A DNA stretch of 39,047 bases from Mycobacterium sp. (lineage in GTDB: Bacteria > Actinomycetota > Actinomycetes > Mycobacteriales > Mycobacteriaceae). The stretch is taken from assembly GCA_019236925.1 (NCBI GenBank), contig JAFAID010000665.1, forward strand, positions 1 to 39,047, read 5' to 3'. Made by a program: the position numbers and the translations under genes. Of the stretch, positions 1-8,220 are shown in pieces (position 1 is the first letter of the stretch; the number at the start of each line of letters is the position of its first letter). The notes beneath the pieces were generated by a model, which saw only the letters and a program-made list of their open reading frames with translations, was not told the DNA's origin and did not search any database.

Positions 1-51
1 GCCCACCTAACCGCGATGGGATTCCACGTCACTCTCCAACCCGTCGCCTAG
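1..51 (+). CDS. 3' end of an unidentified gene (partial)
   Basis: The first frame of the window is open from base 1 and reads AHLTAMGFHVTLQPVA before a TAG stop at 49-51. The codons are mostly C/G-ending, as in real genes of this window, so this may be the tail of a plus-strand gene that begins left of the window. Sixteen residues are too few to assign a family. It would converge with the minus-strand acyltransferase gene. The alternative is that it is simply a chance open frame. Confidence 0.25.
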   Translation, partial: AHLTAMGFHVTLQPVA

Positions 52-80
52 CCCGTCGAATTACACACCGCCGCAACGCC

Positions 81-106
81 ACCCGGCTCCGCAAGCTCCG
101 CCGGGT
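81..106. terminator. Hairpin between convergent genes, possible terminator
   Basis: ACCCGGC at 81-87 and GCCGGGT at 100-106 form a perfect 7-bp inverted repeat with a 12-nt loop. It lies 30 bases after the stop at 51 and about 100 bases past the minus-strand stop at 206, so it could end transcripts from either side. There is no T-tract, which is common for mycobacterial terminators but makes the call weak. Confidence 0.25.
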
Positions 107-205
107 CCTTCGAGGAGCCCGCTCACCTTGGGCATTTTCCGGTCAGGCGGGCAAGTCGACTACCGCCGCCCCCAGCGACAGCCGTGGCGGATGGGACAGG
201 ACCAG

Positions 206-1624
206 TCAGGCCTGCGCCATCGCGCTTTCGATGACTGTCAGTTTTTCGGAAAGCCCTGCGGCGCGGCGGATTTCGATAAACTCATCGATGATGGCTTCGG
301 TTACCTCGTGCGGGTCGTCGACAGTGGCGCCGTCGGCAAGCACCGAAACGTTGAGCTGGTCGACGTAACTCCACACCGTGATGTTCAGGCCGCTGCCGGC
401 CGTCAACGGTCCCACCGAATAGATCTCGGTGACCAATGCGCCGCCGACCCGCCCGTGTTCGCGCGGACCCGGGACGTTGGAGATCGGTATGTTGAGCACC
501 TTGTTCTGGCCGTCGCGACTGGCCAGCCAGCGGAATAGCGACTCTGATGGCGCCGGCGGAAAATACGCGGCCCACCGGCTGACCAGCTCCGGCCCGAGGA
601 GCTGGTGGCTCTCCTTGGCGTCGACCGCATTGTCATGCGAGCGCCGTACGCGTTCCAACGGGTCATCAACGTCGGCCGGCAGCGCCACCATCATGCCGGT
701 GAAGTAGTTTCCCGAAATCCGTTCGGGCGAAAAGTCGAAACTCACCGGCACCGAGGCCAACAGCGGATGATCGGCTTTACCGTCATAGCGCACCAGCAGT
801 TTGCGCAACGCGCCCGCGGACAGTGCCAGCACCATATCGTTGATCGTGACGCCGAGCGCCTTGCCGGTCTCCTTGATGTCGGCCAGCGCCAAAGTGGCGG
901 TGGCGTATCTGCGTTCGGGAGTGAGCATGTGGTTCATGAACGTCGGCGGCGGCGTGAACGGCATAGTCAGTTCAGGTGACAGCTTGCGCGTGCTGCGGCG
1001 GACCCGGTTGATACCTTGCGCGGTGTAACCGATGGTTCGCGGAATCCGCCTGATATGGCGCACATGATCAACGAACGCCGACCGCACCAGCTCCCCAGTG
1101 GACGGCGCCGGGTCGGGCGCATACCGGGTCTGGCTGGACTTCGGCGTGGGCGCGATATCCATGCCGCGGGCTAGCAGATTCGCCGCGGCCACCCCGTCGG
1201 CGAGCGCGTGGTGGATCTTGCCGACCACCGCGATCCGGTTATCGGCCAACCCCTCGACGAAGTACATCTCCCACAGCGGGTAATTGCGGTCGAGCGGGGT
1301 GCTGGCGATCTCGCCGATGGCCTCATCGAGTTCGCGACGACCGCCCGGTGCGGGCAGTCGCCACGGCCGCACGTGGTAGGTCAGGTCGACGTCGCAGTTT
1401 TCCCGCCACATCGGATGGTGCATCTTGAGCGGGATGTCAACGAGCTGATAGCAGAACGGTTCCAGCTTATACAGCCGGCTGTGAATGACCCGGCGGAACT
1501 CGTCGATGCCGAAGTCGCGACGGTCGGGGTCCAACTCGATCACGGCGACTTTGAGTGTGTGCATATGCACATTGGGCGTCTCGCTGTACAGCAACACCGC
1601 ATCCCAGCCGCTGAGCCGCTTCAC
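206..1624 (-). CDS. WS/DGAT-family acyltransferase (wax ester synthase / diacylglycerol acyltransferase)
   Basis: 472 aa, the usual length for mycobacterial triacylglycerol-synthase-like (Tgs) proteins. The N-terminal half carries the acyltransferase signature HHALADG at about residues 138-144, inside VGKIHHALADG. The first His is the expected catalytic base for transfer of an acyl group from acyl-CoA to diacylglycerol or a fatty alcohol. The C-terminal half has the family motifs NVPGPR and SVGPL. The start is GTG at 1624, with GGGAG about 8 nt upstream. It is the last gene of the minus-strand group oxidoreductase - membrane protein - lipC - acyltransferase, 55 bp after lipC. From position and sequence I take it as the Rv0221-type protein. 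A lipid-storage role is inferred from the family; the substrate is not known. Confidence 0.9.
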   Translation of the reverse strand: MKRLSGWDAVLLYSETPNVHMHTLKVAVIELDPDRRDFGIDEFRRVIHSRLYKLEPFCYQLVDIPLKMHHPMWRENCDVDLTYHVRPWRLPAPGGRRELDEAIGEIASTPLDRNYPLWEMYFVEGLADNRIAVVGKIHHALADGVAAANLLARGMDIAPTPKSSQTRYAPDPAPSTGELVRSAFVDHVRHIRRIPRTIGYTAQGINRVRRSTRKLSPELTMPFTPPPTFMNHMLTPERRYATATLALADIKETGKALGVTINDMVLALSAGALRKLLVRYDGKADHPLLASVPVSFDFSPERISGNYFTGMMVALPADVDDPLERVRRSHDNAVDAKESHQLLGPELVSRWAAYFPPAPSESLFRWLASRDGQNKVLNIPISNVPGPREHGRVGGALVTEIYSVGPLTAGSGLNITVWSYVDQLNVSVLADGATVDDPHEVTEAIIDEFIEIRRAAGLSEKLTVIESAMAQA

Positions 1625-1679
1625 CTGTGTGCTCTCCCGTTTTTTAACCGCACGGGTGCACCGTACAGTCGGCTGGCGG

Positions 1680-2900
1680 CTAAATAACCTCTTTGGCCGC
1701 GATCATCCGGTTGCGGTGAACCTGGTTGAGGAACAGCCCGACTGCGGTTGCCATCGCACCGGTGCGCGCCCCATCGGTCAGGTCGAATCCGTGCCCGGCA
1801 CCCGGCAGCTCCACGTAGCTGACCACCGAATGGAAAACCGACGTGAGCCGCTCGACGAAGCTGCGCGCCTGCTCGACCGGTATCACCTTGTCGCTGCTGC
1901 CGTGAATCACCAAGAATGGCGGGGCTTCCGGGTGTACCCGGGCGATCGGCGAGGCGTCACGGAACACCTCGGGGTGGCGGTCGATCCTGCGCTTGACCAC
2001 AACTCGCTCAAGGAAGTCGACGAACTGCTCCCGCTCGGGGGTCGAGCGGTCCTCCCAGTCGTAGCGGCCGTAGATCCCCACCACGGCATCCACCGAGGTG
2101 TCCGAGCCAGCAGGCAGCTCAGTCTGCATATCGGGCTCGTCGCCGGTGAGTCCGGCCAGCGCGGACAAGTGCCCGCCGGCCGAACAACCTGCCACCGCAA
2201 CGAAATTGCGGTCACCCCCGAATTTGTCGACGTTGGCCCGTGCCCACGCGACCGCGGTTTTGACGTCGGTGATATGGGATGGCCAGCGGTGGTGCGGCGA
2301 GACCCGGTATTGGACCGACAGGCACACCCAGCCCAGTTCGGCCATATGCGACATCAGCGCATAGCCCTGCAGCTGGCGGCCACCGTGCACCCAGGCGCCG
2401 CCGGGCACGAAGATCAGCACCGGCGCCGGCCGGACCGGCAGATCCTTGCGACGCCATATGTCCAACAGCTGCACCGGTTGTCGCCCATACCTCACCGACG
2501 TGCGGTGCAGGTGGCGACGGTGGTGCCTCGCGCGCCAAAACGGAGGGGTCCGCTCCGGCGCAGGCCACTCGATGTCCAGGTCTTTGGCTGAGACAACGCC
2601 GCGCAGCGCAGCGTCCGCCACCGCTTGGGTCTTGTCCCGTTCGGCCTTGCGGATCTCACCGATTCCCGGGGTGAGCCACGATTTGGCCGACGCGGACAAA
2701 AAGCCCGGCACCAGCCGGTAGCCCCAGACGCCCATCGCGGTCACGCCGCCCAGCGGCTCGAGATGCCTGCCGACCACGGGCAGCGAAGCCATCGCATCGC
2801 TAACTGCCAGCATGTAGTCGCCGGGGCGGGTTCGTAGCAACCACCTTGCCCGGGAGGCCACGCCGGGTCCGGGAAAGCGCGGAGCCGGTCGTACCGTCAT
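1680..2900 (-). CDS. lipC: Alpha/beta-hydrolase, LipC-type esterase/lipase
   Basis: 406 aa from the ATG at 2900. The frame stays open further upstream, but that extension only shadows the next gene. This ATG overlaps the stop of the upstream gene as ATGA, which decides the start. Hormone-sensitive-lipase-like fold: an oxyanion region with GGAWVHGG, the nucleophile elbow GCSAG with Ser at about residue 240, and the catalytic His in GAGHGFDL near the C terminus. The usual YRLAPEH motif is altered to YRVSPHH. It should hydrolyse short- to medium-chain esters, and the M. tuberculosis LipC homologue is cell-surface associated. There is no clear signal peptide. It is translationally coupled to the membrane protein upstream and followed by the WS/DGAT gene, which suggests linked lipid turnover. 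Confidence 0.9.
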   Translation of the reverse strand: MTVRPAPRFPGPGVASRARWLLRTRPGDYMLAVSDAMASLPVVGRHLEPLGGVTAMGVWGYRLVPGFLSASAKSWLTPGIGEIRKAERDKTQAVADAALRGVVSAKDLDIEWPAPERTPPFWRARHHRRHLHRTSVRYGRQPVQLLDIWRRKDLPVRPAPVLIFVPGGAWVHGGRQLQGYALMSHMAELGWVCLSVQYRVSPHHRWPSHITDVKTAVAWARANVDKFGGDRNFVAVAGCSAGGHLSALAGLTGDEPDMQTELPAGSDTSVDAVVGIYGRYDWEDRSTPEREQFVDFLERVVVKRRIDRHPEVFRDASPIARVHPEAPPFLVIHGSSDKVIPVEQARSFVERLTSVFHSVVSYVELPGAGHGFDLTDGARTGAMATAVGLFLNQVHRNRMIAAKEVI

Positions 2901-3442
2901 TCGGGGAGCGTACCCCGGGGGTCCCCCGTGAAACTGGAAACGCGACTGCTTCGTCGGCCGGCAAGTGCCAAACGCAATAGATAGACGGCGGCACTCGTAA
3001 TGAACATGGCGGCGGTAAGCAGCAGCCACCTGCCAAGAAAGGGTTGTTGCGTCTGCCCGGTCGCCGCCTGGTAAGTGGATGCGCCCTGGCCGATGATGCC
3101 CGGCAAAAACACCAGCAGGGTCAGCCCCGAGCCGAGCGCCGGTATCCGGAAGTAGTTGCGTACCGGTACCGGCAGGTGCCGGACCGGCCGTCGTCCGGCC
3201 CGGGCCCACAGGATCCGGTCGGCAAGCGCGTAGATCGGGAACAGCAACAGATCGTGGGCGATTACGGCCCCGGCGAACCAGACCGCGATCGACTGCCACC
3301 AGCTGTGCGGATTCCACAGAGTCATCGGTTTGACGGTTGTCACGACGTAGCCAAGCAGCGCGAACCCGGCCGCCATGGTCAACAAATGCAACGGGTATGA
3401 CCCGTAGACGTTTTGAAAAACGGTGCGCCACCGGGCCGACAT
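2897..3442 (-). CDS. Conserved membrane protein (Rv0219-type)
   Basis: 181 aa with about four hydrophobic segments: roughly residues 18-36, 48-70, 102-120 and 138-160. A cytoplasmic-type basic loop (ARAGRRPVRH) lies between the second and third. No catalytic motif is visible and the function is unknown. The ATG at 3442 lies one base after the stop of the upstream molybdopterin oxidoreductase, and its own stop overlaps the lipC start by four bases, so it is made as part of one operon. It could be a membrane partner of the cytochrome-b-like oxidoreductase or of LipC; the sequence does not decide. The tail (about 20 residues) is polar and rich in Arg, Ser and Gly. Confidence 0.85.
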   Translation of the reverse strand: MSARWRTVFQNVYGSYPLHLLTMAAGFALLGYVVTTVKPMTLWNPHSWWQSIAVWFAGAVIAHDLLLFPIYALADRILWARAGRRPVRHLPVPVRNYFRIPALGSGLTLLVFLPGIIGQGASTYQAATGQTQQPFLGRWLLLTAAMFITSAAVYLLRLALAGRRSSRVSSFTGDPRGTLPE

Positions 3443-3443
3443 C

Positions 3444-4682
3444 TCAGCCTGCCTCGAAGTCGATTGCGGCCACCCATTTGGTGTTGTGGACGCCCGGCAG
3501 CGCCGGAACGATGATCCGCGCCGGATAGCCGTGGTCAGCCGTCAGGTCGGCGCCGTTGACGCGTAACGCTAAAAGTGCGTCGGGGTGGGCGATTTGGTTT
3601 GCCTGCAGCCTTGCCTCGCCGAAGGCGCCGCCGCGCTGCAACGACATCACCCGCGCCGCTCGCGGCGCCGCAACCCCGGCGAGCCGGGCCAGGTCGGCCA
3701 GCCGAACCCCGCTCCAGGTCTGGGTGGTCGACCAGCCCTCCACACATGCGATCGGCAGCCGCGCGGTGTGCTGCGGCATGCCCAACAACGCGGCGCGGTC
3801 CAGCACCACCGCCGAGGGGCCCCCGCGCAGCCTGAGCCGCCATTGCGCGCCGACACTGCGCGGATCGATACCGGCGGCAACAGCGGTCTTGTTGACTTGA
3901 AAGTCGCCGGGACGGCTGCGCCCGCGCGGCAGCAACAACGCCGCGGGCCGAAGGATCCCGCCGACGGTTTGCCCGGCGGTCAGTACCGCGATCAGCAGCA
4001 CGCCCGCACCGACCAACCCCAGGGCACCGCGTCTGCTGATCGTCGGGTCCGCCGGGTCGACCGACACCAGCCCATCAGGGTCGAGCGGCTCCGGGCGAGT
4101 AGCTGAAGTATTGGTGAGCAATACTTTTCGAAGTGATAGCGATCGCAATCCGCTGACCATGCGCGGAATCTTGACCACGATGTGCATAACGAAGCCGGCG
4201 ATGAACACCCAAGCCCCGAAGTAGTGGGCGGTGTAGAAACTGAAGCCGAAAACGTAGTCGTATTGAATGTTGAGCACGCCGGTGATGATTTCGAACAGGA
4301 TCCCGCCGACCAACATGATCAACGACAACCGCTCCAGCAGTTGGGCGATCGAGGCGACCGGCGGCCACGCGAACAGCCGCGGTATCACCGACCACAGCTT
4401 GGCCAACACCACCGGGATCAGCACCAGACCAAGTCCGACGTGCACGCCCTGGGTCAGCCGATACAGCCACGACGGCTCGGTGGGCCAGTCGAAGCCGGGC
4501 AGCCTCAGCCAGCCGACGTGAGCCGGGATAGCCTGGCCGAGCTGCGGCGCATAAGCGACGTACGAGAGCAGACCGGTGAGGATGACGACGGGCAGTGTCA
4601 CCAACAGCACCGACCCCAACACCGACGTCAGCCAGGGCCCCCGCAGCGGGCTGCGCCACCTGAACCACCTATGGGGGCTCAC
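3444..4682 (-). CDS. Membrane molybdopterin-dependent oxidoreductase (cytochrome b domain plus sulfite-oxidase-like domain)
   Basis: 412 aa, two parts. Residues about 15-250 contain a membrane-embedded cytochrome-b561-like region with several helices; His residues in GVHVGLGLVL and GFVMHIVVKIP are candidate heme ligands. A further helix (ALGLVGAGVLLIAVLTAG) precedes the second part. Residues about 270-412 resemble the sulfite-oxidase-type molybdopterin domain. IACVEGWS contains a Cys at about residue 313, the expected molybdenum ligand, and the end reads PGVHNTKWVAAIDF. It probably passes electrons between an unknown substrate and the membrane. The start is GTG at 4682. The frame is closed just upstream by a TGA, and a TATTGT hexamer 8 nt upstream fits a leaderless promoter. 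It heads the lipC operon, next to a methyltransferase stump. Confidence 0.85.
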   Translation of the reverse strand: MSPHRWFRWRSPLRGPWLTSVLGSVLLVTLPVVILTGLLSYVAYAPQLGQAIPAHVGWLRLPGFDWPTEPSWLYRLTQGVHVGLGLVLIPVVLAKLWSVIPRLFAWPPVASIAQLLERLSLIMLVGGILFEIITGVLNIQYDYVFGFSFYTAHYFGAWVFIAGFVMHIVVKIPRMVSGLRSLSLRKVLLTNTSATRPEPLDPDGLVSVDPADPTISRRGALGLVGAGVLLIAVLTAGQTVGGILRPAALLLPRGRSRPGDFQVNKTAVAAGIDPRSVGAQWRLRLRGGPSAVVLDRAALLGMPQHTARLPIACVEGWSTTQTWSGVRLADLARLAGVAAPRAARVMSLQRGGAFGEARLQANQIAHPDALLALRVNGADLTADHGYPARIIVPALPGVHNTKWVAAIDFEAG

Positions 4683-4688
4683 AATCGC

Positions 4689-4901
4689 TCACAATACGGC
4701 CATATCGGCGACAACCCGCTCGGCGATCAGACGCGCAACTAAACGTCCGGGCCCACAACCCAATTCGATCGTCGGTCCATTGCTCAACGCCACCACGGCA
4801 GCATCGAACTCCTCATCGGCGCCGCACGCGCCCAACCATCGCTGCACACGAAGTATTCGGAGCCCTCCGTCGGGAAGACGGATCCAACATCGTTCACCGT
4901 T
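4689..4901 (-). pseudogene. Truncated class I SAM-dependent methyltransferase remnant
   Basis: Reading the minus strand from 4901 to the TGA at 4689-4691 gives about 70 residues of clear protein character. They include GERCWIRLPDGG, VQRWLGACGADEEFDAAVV, and then GPTIELGCGPGRLVARLIAE. The last is a textbook motif I of class I methyltransferases (E/DxGxGxG, SAM binding). Only about 15 residues follow before the stop, so motifs II-IV and most of the Rossmann domain are gone. Upstream there is an in-frame TAA at 4902-4904 and no start codon. It therefore looks like a fossil, deleted at the 3' side and possibly the 5' side. It sits directly before the molybdopterin oxidoreductase gene, the position expected for an operon partner. 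Confidence 0.6.
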
Positions 4902-4913
4902 TTAGCCGGTCGG

Positions 4914-4926
4914 CATACTGGACCGA
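4914..4926 (+). promoter_or_regulatory. Possible leaderless promoter of lipW
   Basis: CATACT at 4914-4919 resembles a sigma-A -10 hexamer and ends six bases before the lipW ATG at 4926. There is no Shine-Dalgarno sequence in front of the ATG. This geometry fits a leaderless mRNA that begins at or next to the start codon, which is frequent in mycobacteria. The -35 region is not convincing. Confidence 0.35.
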
Positions 4927-5819
4927 TGCCGAGCACAGATTTCCACCCCGACCTCCGCAGAGTCGCCCGCCTCGCGCCCCGGTCACTTGTCGGTCCGCGG
5001 TCGCTGCGCCTGATCCGCGCGCTCTCACCGCCGATACGGCGTGGAAGTAGCCGCGACGTCGAGGCGCTGATTCTGGGGTCCGGTGTCGGTGTACGTCTGC
5101 ACCGGCCGGTCGAAGTGAGCCAACCCACTGCCGCGCTGCTGTGGATCCACGGTGGCGGCTACGTGATCGGTACTGCGCGGCAAGACGACCCGGTGTGCTG
5201 CCGGTTTGTCCGCGAACTGGGCATTACGGTCGCGGCGGTGGACTACCGGCTGGCACCCGAGCATCCCTACCCCGCGGCGCTGGAGGACTGCTATTCGGCG
5301 CTGACCTGGCTGGCCGGTCTGCCGGCCGTCGACCCGGCACGGGTGGCGATCGGCGGCGCCAGTGCCGGCGGCGGGCTGGCAGCGGCGCTGGCACTGCTGG
5401 CACACGACCGCGGCGAGGTGACGCCAACCTTGCAGCTGCTGGCCTACCCCATGCTCGATGACCGCAGCGGGACGACGCCAGACAATCCGAGCTACCGATT
5501 GTGGAACCCGAAGAGCAACCGGTTCGGCTGGGCGTCCTACCTGGGCAATGCCGACCCACGGGTTGCGGTTCCGGCCCGCCGCGAGGACCTGAGCGGACTG
5601 GCCCCGGCGTGGATCGGCGTCGGCACCAACGATCTGTTCCACGACGAGGACATCGCCTACGCCGAGCGCCTCACCGCGGCGGGAGTGCCGTGCCACGTCG
5701 AAGTGGTCCCCGGGGCTTTCCACGGTTTCGATCTGGTGGTGCCGAAGGCTGCTGTGTCACAGTCGTTTTTCGCGAGCCAGTGCGCCAGCCTGCGCACCGC
5801 CCTTGCCCCGAAGAGCTGA
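4926..5819 (+). CDS. lipW: Alpha/beta-hydrolase, LipW-type esterase
   Basis: 297 aa, the usual length for the hormone-sensitive-lipase family. All the key parts are visible: the oxyanion motif HGGGYVIG starting at about residue 75, YRLAPEHPYPAA, the nucleophile elbow GGASAGG with Ser at about residue 146, the acid in GTNDLFHDED, and the catalytic His in FHGFDL. Expected to be a cytoplasmic or cell-wall carboxylesterase acting on short- to medium-chain esters. It is followed after nine bases by an acyl-CoA dehydrogenase gene, so it heads a plus-strand group with two dehydrogenases and a TetR remnant. The upstream neighbour is divergent and degraded. In M. tuberculosis, as I recall, lipW lies next to the MaoC-like gene; here several genes separate them. 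Confidence 0.9.
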   Translation: MPSTDFHPDLRRVARLAPRSLVGPRSLRLIRALSPPIRRGSSRDVEALILGSGVGVRLHRPVEVSQPTAALLWIHGGGYVIGTARQDDPVCCRFVRELGITVAAVDYRLAPEHPYPAALEDCYSALTWLAGLPAVDPARVAIGGASAGGGLAAALALLAHDRGEVTPTLQLLAYPMLDDRSGTTPDNPSYRLWNPKSNRFGWASYLGNADPRVAVPARREDLSGLAPAWIGVGTNDLFHDEDIAYAERLTAAGVPCHVEVVPGAFHGFDLVVPKAAVSQSFFASQCASLRTALAPKS

Positions 5820-5828
5820 TCGGCGACC

Positions 5829-6953
5829 ATGCCTACCAGCACACCGTTCTCGGTGAGCGACGAACAACGGGCGCTGCGCAGCGCGGTCGCCGACCTGATG
5901 GCGCGACACTCCAGCGAAGCGCAGGTGCGGACGCTGATGGCCACCGACACGGGTCTTGACCCCAAGGTTTGGCATGAACTGGCGGCCATGGGTCTGACCG
6001 GACTGCTGATCAGCGACGAGTACGGCGGCGCCGGCGCGGGCCCGGTGGAAATGGGTATCGCGATGGAAGAGATGGGCCGGGTGTTGCTGGTCAGCCCGTT
6101 CCTGTCGACGGCGGTGTTGGCCCCCAGCCTGCTGGCTGAGGCCGGCGACGCAGCCGAATGTGCCGCGGTGCTGCCGCGGATCGCGGCGGGCGAGCTGATC
6201 GCCAGCATCGCCTTCGCAGAGGACGACTCGGCTCGGTTGCCCGCGACGATCGCGACGTCCGCGGGCGCCATCGGCGACGCCTGGCACATCACCGGCTACA
6301 AGCATTTCGTGCTCGACGGGCAGTCGGCGGACCTGTTGTACGTGTTGGCCGAAACCGATGCGGGCCCCGGCGTATTCGCGATCGACGCCGGTGCCGCGGG
6401 CTTGGCCGTGACACCGCTGACCACAGTGGACCCGACCCGCAAGCAGTGCCGCCTGCAATTCGTCGATACCCCGGCGCGTCTGGTCGGACGGCTGGGCGCC
6501 GGCGTCGAGGTGTTCACCGCGGCACTGGACCGTTCGGCTTTGGCATTGGTCAGTGAGCAGGCCGGCGGTGCGCGGCGCGTAGTCGAGATGGCCACCGAGT
6601 ACGCGAAGACCCGATATCAGTTCGGCCGAGCGATCGGCAGCTTCCAGGCGGTCAAGCACATGTGCGCCGACATGCTGCTGGAGGCCGAATCGGCGGTATC
6701 GGCGGCACGCTTCGCCGCCGGATCGTTCGCCGAGCAAGCACCCTCGCGCCTCGCGGATCTCGCTCTCGCGCAGGCATATTGCTCGGACGCATTCGTCTTC
6801 GTCGCCGCGACCAACATCCAGGTGCACGGCGGCATCGGCTTCACCTGGGAGCATCCGGCGCACCTGTATTTGCGTCGGGCCCGCACCGACGCTCAGCTGC
6901 TGGGCAGCCCGTCGTGGCATCGGGAACGCTACCTGCGGCAGATCGGAGCATGA
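5829..6953 (+). CDS. Acyl-CoA dehydrogenase family protein (probable subunit of a heteromeric enzyme)
   Basis: 374 aa with the three ACAD segments: an N-terminal helical domain with EYGGAGAGPVEMG, a beta domain from about 120 to 220 with AFAEDDSARLPA in place of the usual A-TEP motif, and a C-terminal helical domain with TRYQFGRAIGSFQAVKH and IQVHGGIGFTWEHPAHLY. The usual catalytic Glu in a GEGT-like C-terminal motif is absent; the region reads RRARTDAQLLG. Such pairs of divergent dehydrogenases often form alpha2beta2 enzymes, as in the steroid side-chain ChsE enzymes. The second dehydrogenase gene follows immediately. The ATG at 5829 is nine bases after lipW. Substrate unknown; branched or cyclic acyl-CoA is plausible. 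Confidence 0.88.
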   Translation: MPTSTPFSVSDEQRALRSAVADLMARHSSEAQVRTLMATDTGLDPKVWHELAAMGLTGLLISDEYGGAGAGPVEMGIAMEEMGRVLLVSPFLSTAVLAPSLLAEAGDAAECAAVLPRIAAGELIASIAFAEDDSARLPATIATSAGAIGDAWHITGYKHFVLDGQSADLLYVLAETDAGPGVFAIDAGAAGLAVTPLTTVDPTRKQCRLQFVDTPARLVGRLGAGVEVFTAALDRSALALVSEQAGGARRVVEMATEYAKTRYQFGRAIGSFQAVKHMCADMLLEAESAVSAARFAAGSFAEQAPSRLADLALAQAYCSDAFVFVAATNIQVHGGIGFTWEHPAHLYLRRARTDAQLLGSPSWHRERYLRQIGA

Positions 6954-6993
6954 GCCGTGGAGCGCGTCGGCGACAATGAGAGGGGTAGCGATG

Positions 6994-7019
6994 GGGTGGG
7001 GGTACCACCCGCTTGCGGG
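6994..7019 (+). repeat. Intercistronic element with two adjacent hairpins
   Basis: Between the two dehydrogenase genes, GGGTGG (6994-6999) pairs with CCACCC (7005-7010), and CCCGC (7008-7012) pairs with GCGGG (7015-7019). These make two alternative or stacked hairpins in a G-rich stretch. The surrounding bases, from about 6957 to 7031, are purine-rich and translate into a low-complexity peptide (NERGSDGVGVPPACGGERR). The look is that of a small dispersed mycobacterial repeat placed between genes of an operon. No second copy occurs in this window, so the repeat status is inferred. Confidence 0.4.
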
Positions 7020-7031
7020 GGAGAGCGACGC

Positions 7032-8192
7032 TTGACGGATGCCGAACTGCGCGACGAGGTCCGGAATTGGTTGGCGGCCAACTGGAATCCCGGAGTAGAT
7101 CGCGCCAACTGGGCCAACCTTGTCGTGGAGGCGGGATGGGCGGTTCCCAGCTGGGAGCCAGAGTGGTACGGCCGCGGCCTCTCGGATGCCCAATCCCGGC
7201 TCGTCTCTGCAGAATTCGCTGCCGCCGGTGCGCCCGGCTGCGGTCACGACCGCGCGAATCTGTTCGCCTGCACCCTGCATGACGTCGGCACTGACGAGCA
7301 GAAGCGACGGCTGATTCCGCCGTCCATACGCGGCGAGAGCAAGTGGTGCCTCCTTTACAGCGAACCCGGCGCGGGATCGGACCTGGCCGGCCTGCGCACT
7401 CGTGCCGAACGCGACGGTGACGAGTGGGTGATCAACGGGCAGAAGGTGTGGACGTCGTTCGCCAAAACCGCCGACTACGGCATGCTGGTAGCGCGAACCG
7501 ACTGGGATGTGCCCAAACACCAGGGCCTCAGCTTCTTTATGTTGCCGATGCATCAGCCCGGCGTCGAGATCCGCCCGATTCATCAGATCACCGGCGAGTC
7601 GGAATTCAACGAGGTCTTCATCGAAGATGCCCGCGTGCCCGCCGAGAACTTGGTCGGCGAGCTGAACGCCGGGTGGTCTGTGCTCCAGACCGCGCTCGGC
7701 TACGAGCGCCGGTTCATGGGCGATCTGGCCCGCACCGCCAAGGACAGCAAGCGGCCCCGGGCCGAGAAGGCGAACATTCTGGTCGAATTGGCGCGCGAAG
7801 CCGGCCGACTCGGCGATCCCTACATTCGTCAGCAGATCGCCCAAGTTGACGCGCTGGCTACGGTCAACCGCTGGAACACCCAGCGGTCGAAGGCTGCGGT
7901 CGATCGCAGCGAGGCGGCCACACTGATGGCGCTCGGGAAGATCGCGATGTCACGGATCCTGCACGAGACAGCCCGCGTCGAAACCGAAATCGTAGGCGCA
8001 GAAGCCATGCTGGCCGGACCGGACAATCCCGTCGGTGACGCGGTGACGTTCCGGACGATGAACGCCTACTTCACCTCGATCGGCGGCGGAACCGACCAAA
8101 TTCAACGCAACATCATCGGCGAGCGTGTGCTCGGCTTGCCGAAAGAGCCTGAGCCGTATCGCAATACACCGTTCCGCGAACTGCCGCACTGA
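7032..8192 (+). CDS. Acyl-CoA dehydrogenase family protein (second subunit)
   Basis: 386 aa from the TTG at 7032, which begins MTDAELRDEVRNWLAANW, the normal start of the family. A GTG at 6957 in the same frame would add 25 residues coded by a hairpin-rich element. I prefer 7032, with GGGGGAG eight bases upstream. ACAD motifs: LYSEPGAGSDLAGLRT (flavin/substrate loop), WVINGQKVWTSFA, and YFTSIGGGTDQIQRNIIGER at the C terminus. The canonical catalytic Glu of this last motif is Gly here. Together with the first dehydrogenase it probably forms a mixed enzyme for beta-oxidation of an unusual acyl-CoA. The gene is in the lipW-led plus-strand group and is followed by the TetR remnant. Confidence 0.88.
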   Translation: MTDAELRDEVRNWLAANWNPGVDRANWANLVVEAGWAVPSWEPEWYGRGLSDAQSRLVSAEFAAAGAPGCGHDRANLFACTLHDVGTDEQKRRLIPPSIRGESKWCLLYSEPGAGSDLAGLRTRAERDGDEWVINGQKVWTSFAKTADYGMLVARTDWDVPKHQGLSFFMLPMHQPGVEIRPIHQITGESEFNEVFIEDARVPAENLVGELNAGWSVLQTALGYERRFMGDLARTAKDSKRPRAEKANILVELAREAGRLGDPYIRQQIAQVDALATVNRWNTQRSKAAVDRSEAATLMALGKIAMSRILHETARVETEIVGAEAMLAGPDNPVGDAVTFRTMNAYFTSIGGGTDQIQRNIIGERVLGLPKEPEPYRNTPFRELPH

Positions 8193-8220
8193 TTTGGCGC
8201 CCGGCGACGCGCCCGGGCCG

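Noticed and set aside
128..538. A plus-strand frame of 136 codons at the left edge
   Set aside because: It is antisense to the C-terminal end of the WS/DGAT gene and has no coding signature.
2901..3431. An N-terminal extension of LipC
   Set aside because: It covers the membrane protein gene in another frame. The ATGA overlap at 2897-2900 gives a proper start.
5757..7844. A 695-codon open frame on the minus strand
   Set aside because: It runs antisense through the lipW end and both dehydrogenase genes, is rich in Arg, Gly and His, and has no recognisable motif. It is a by-product of high GC.
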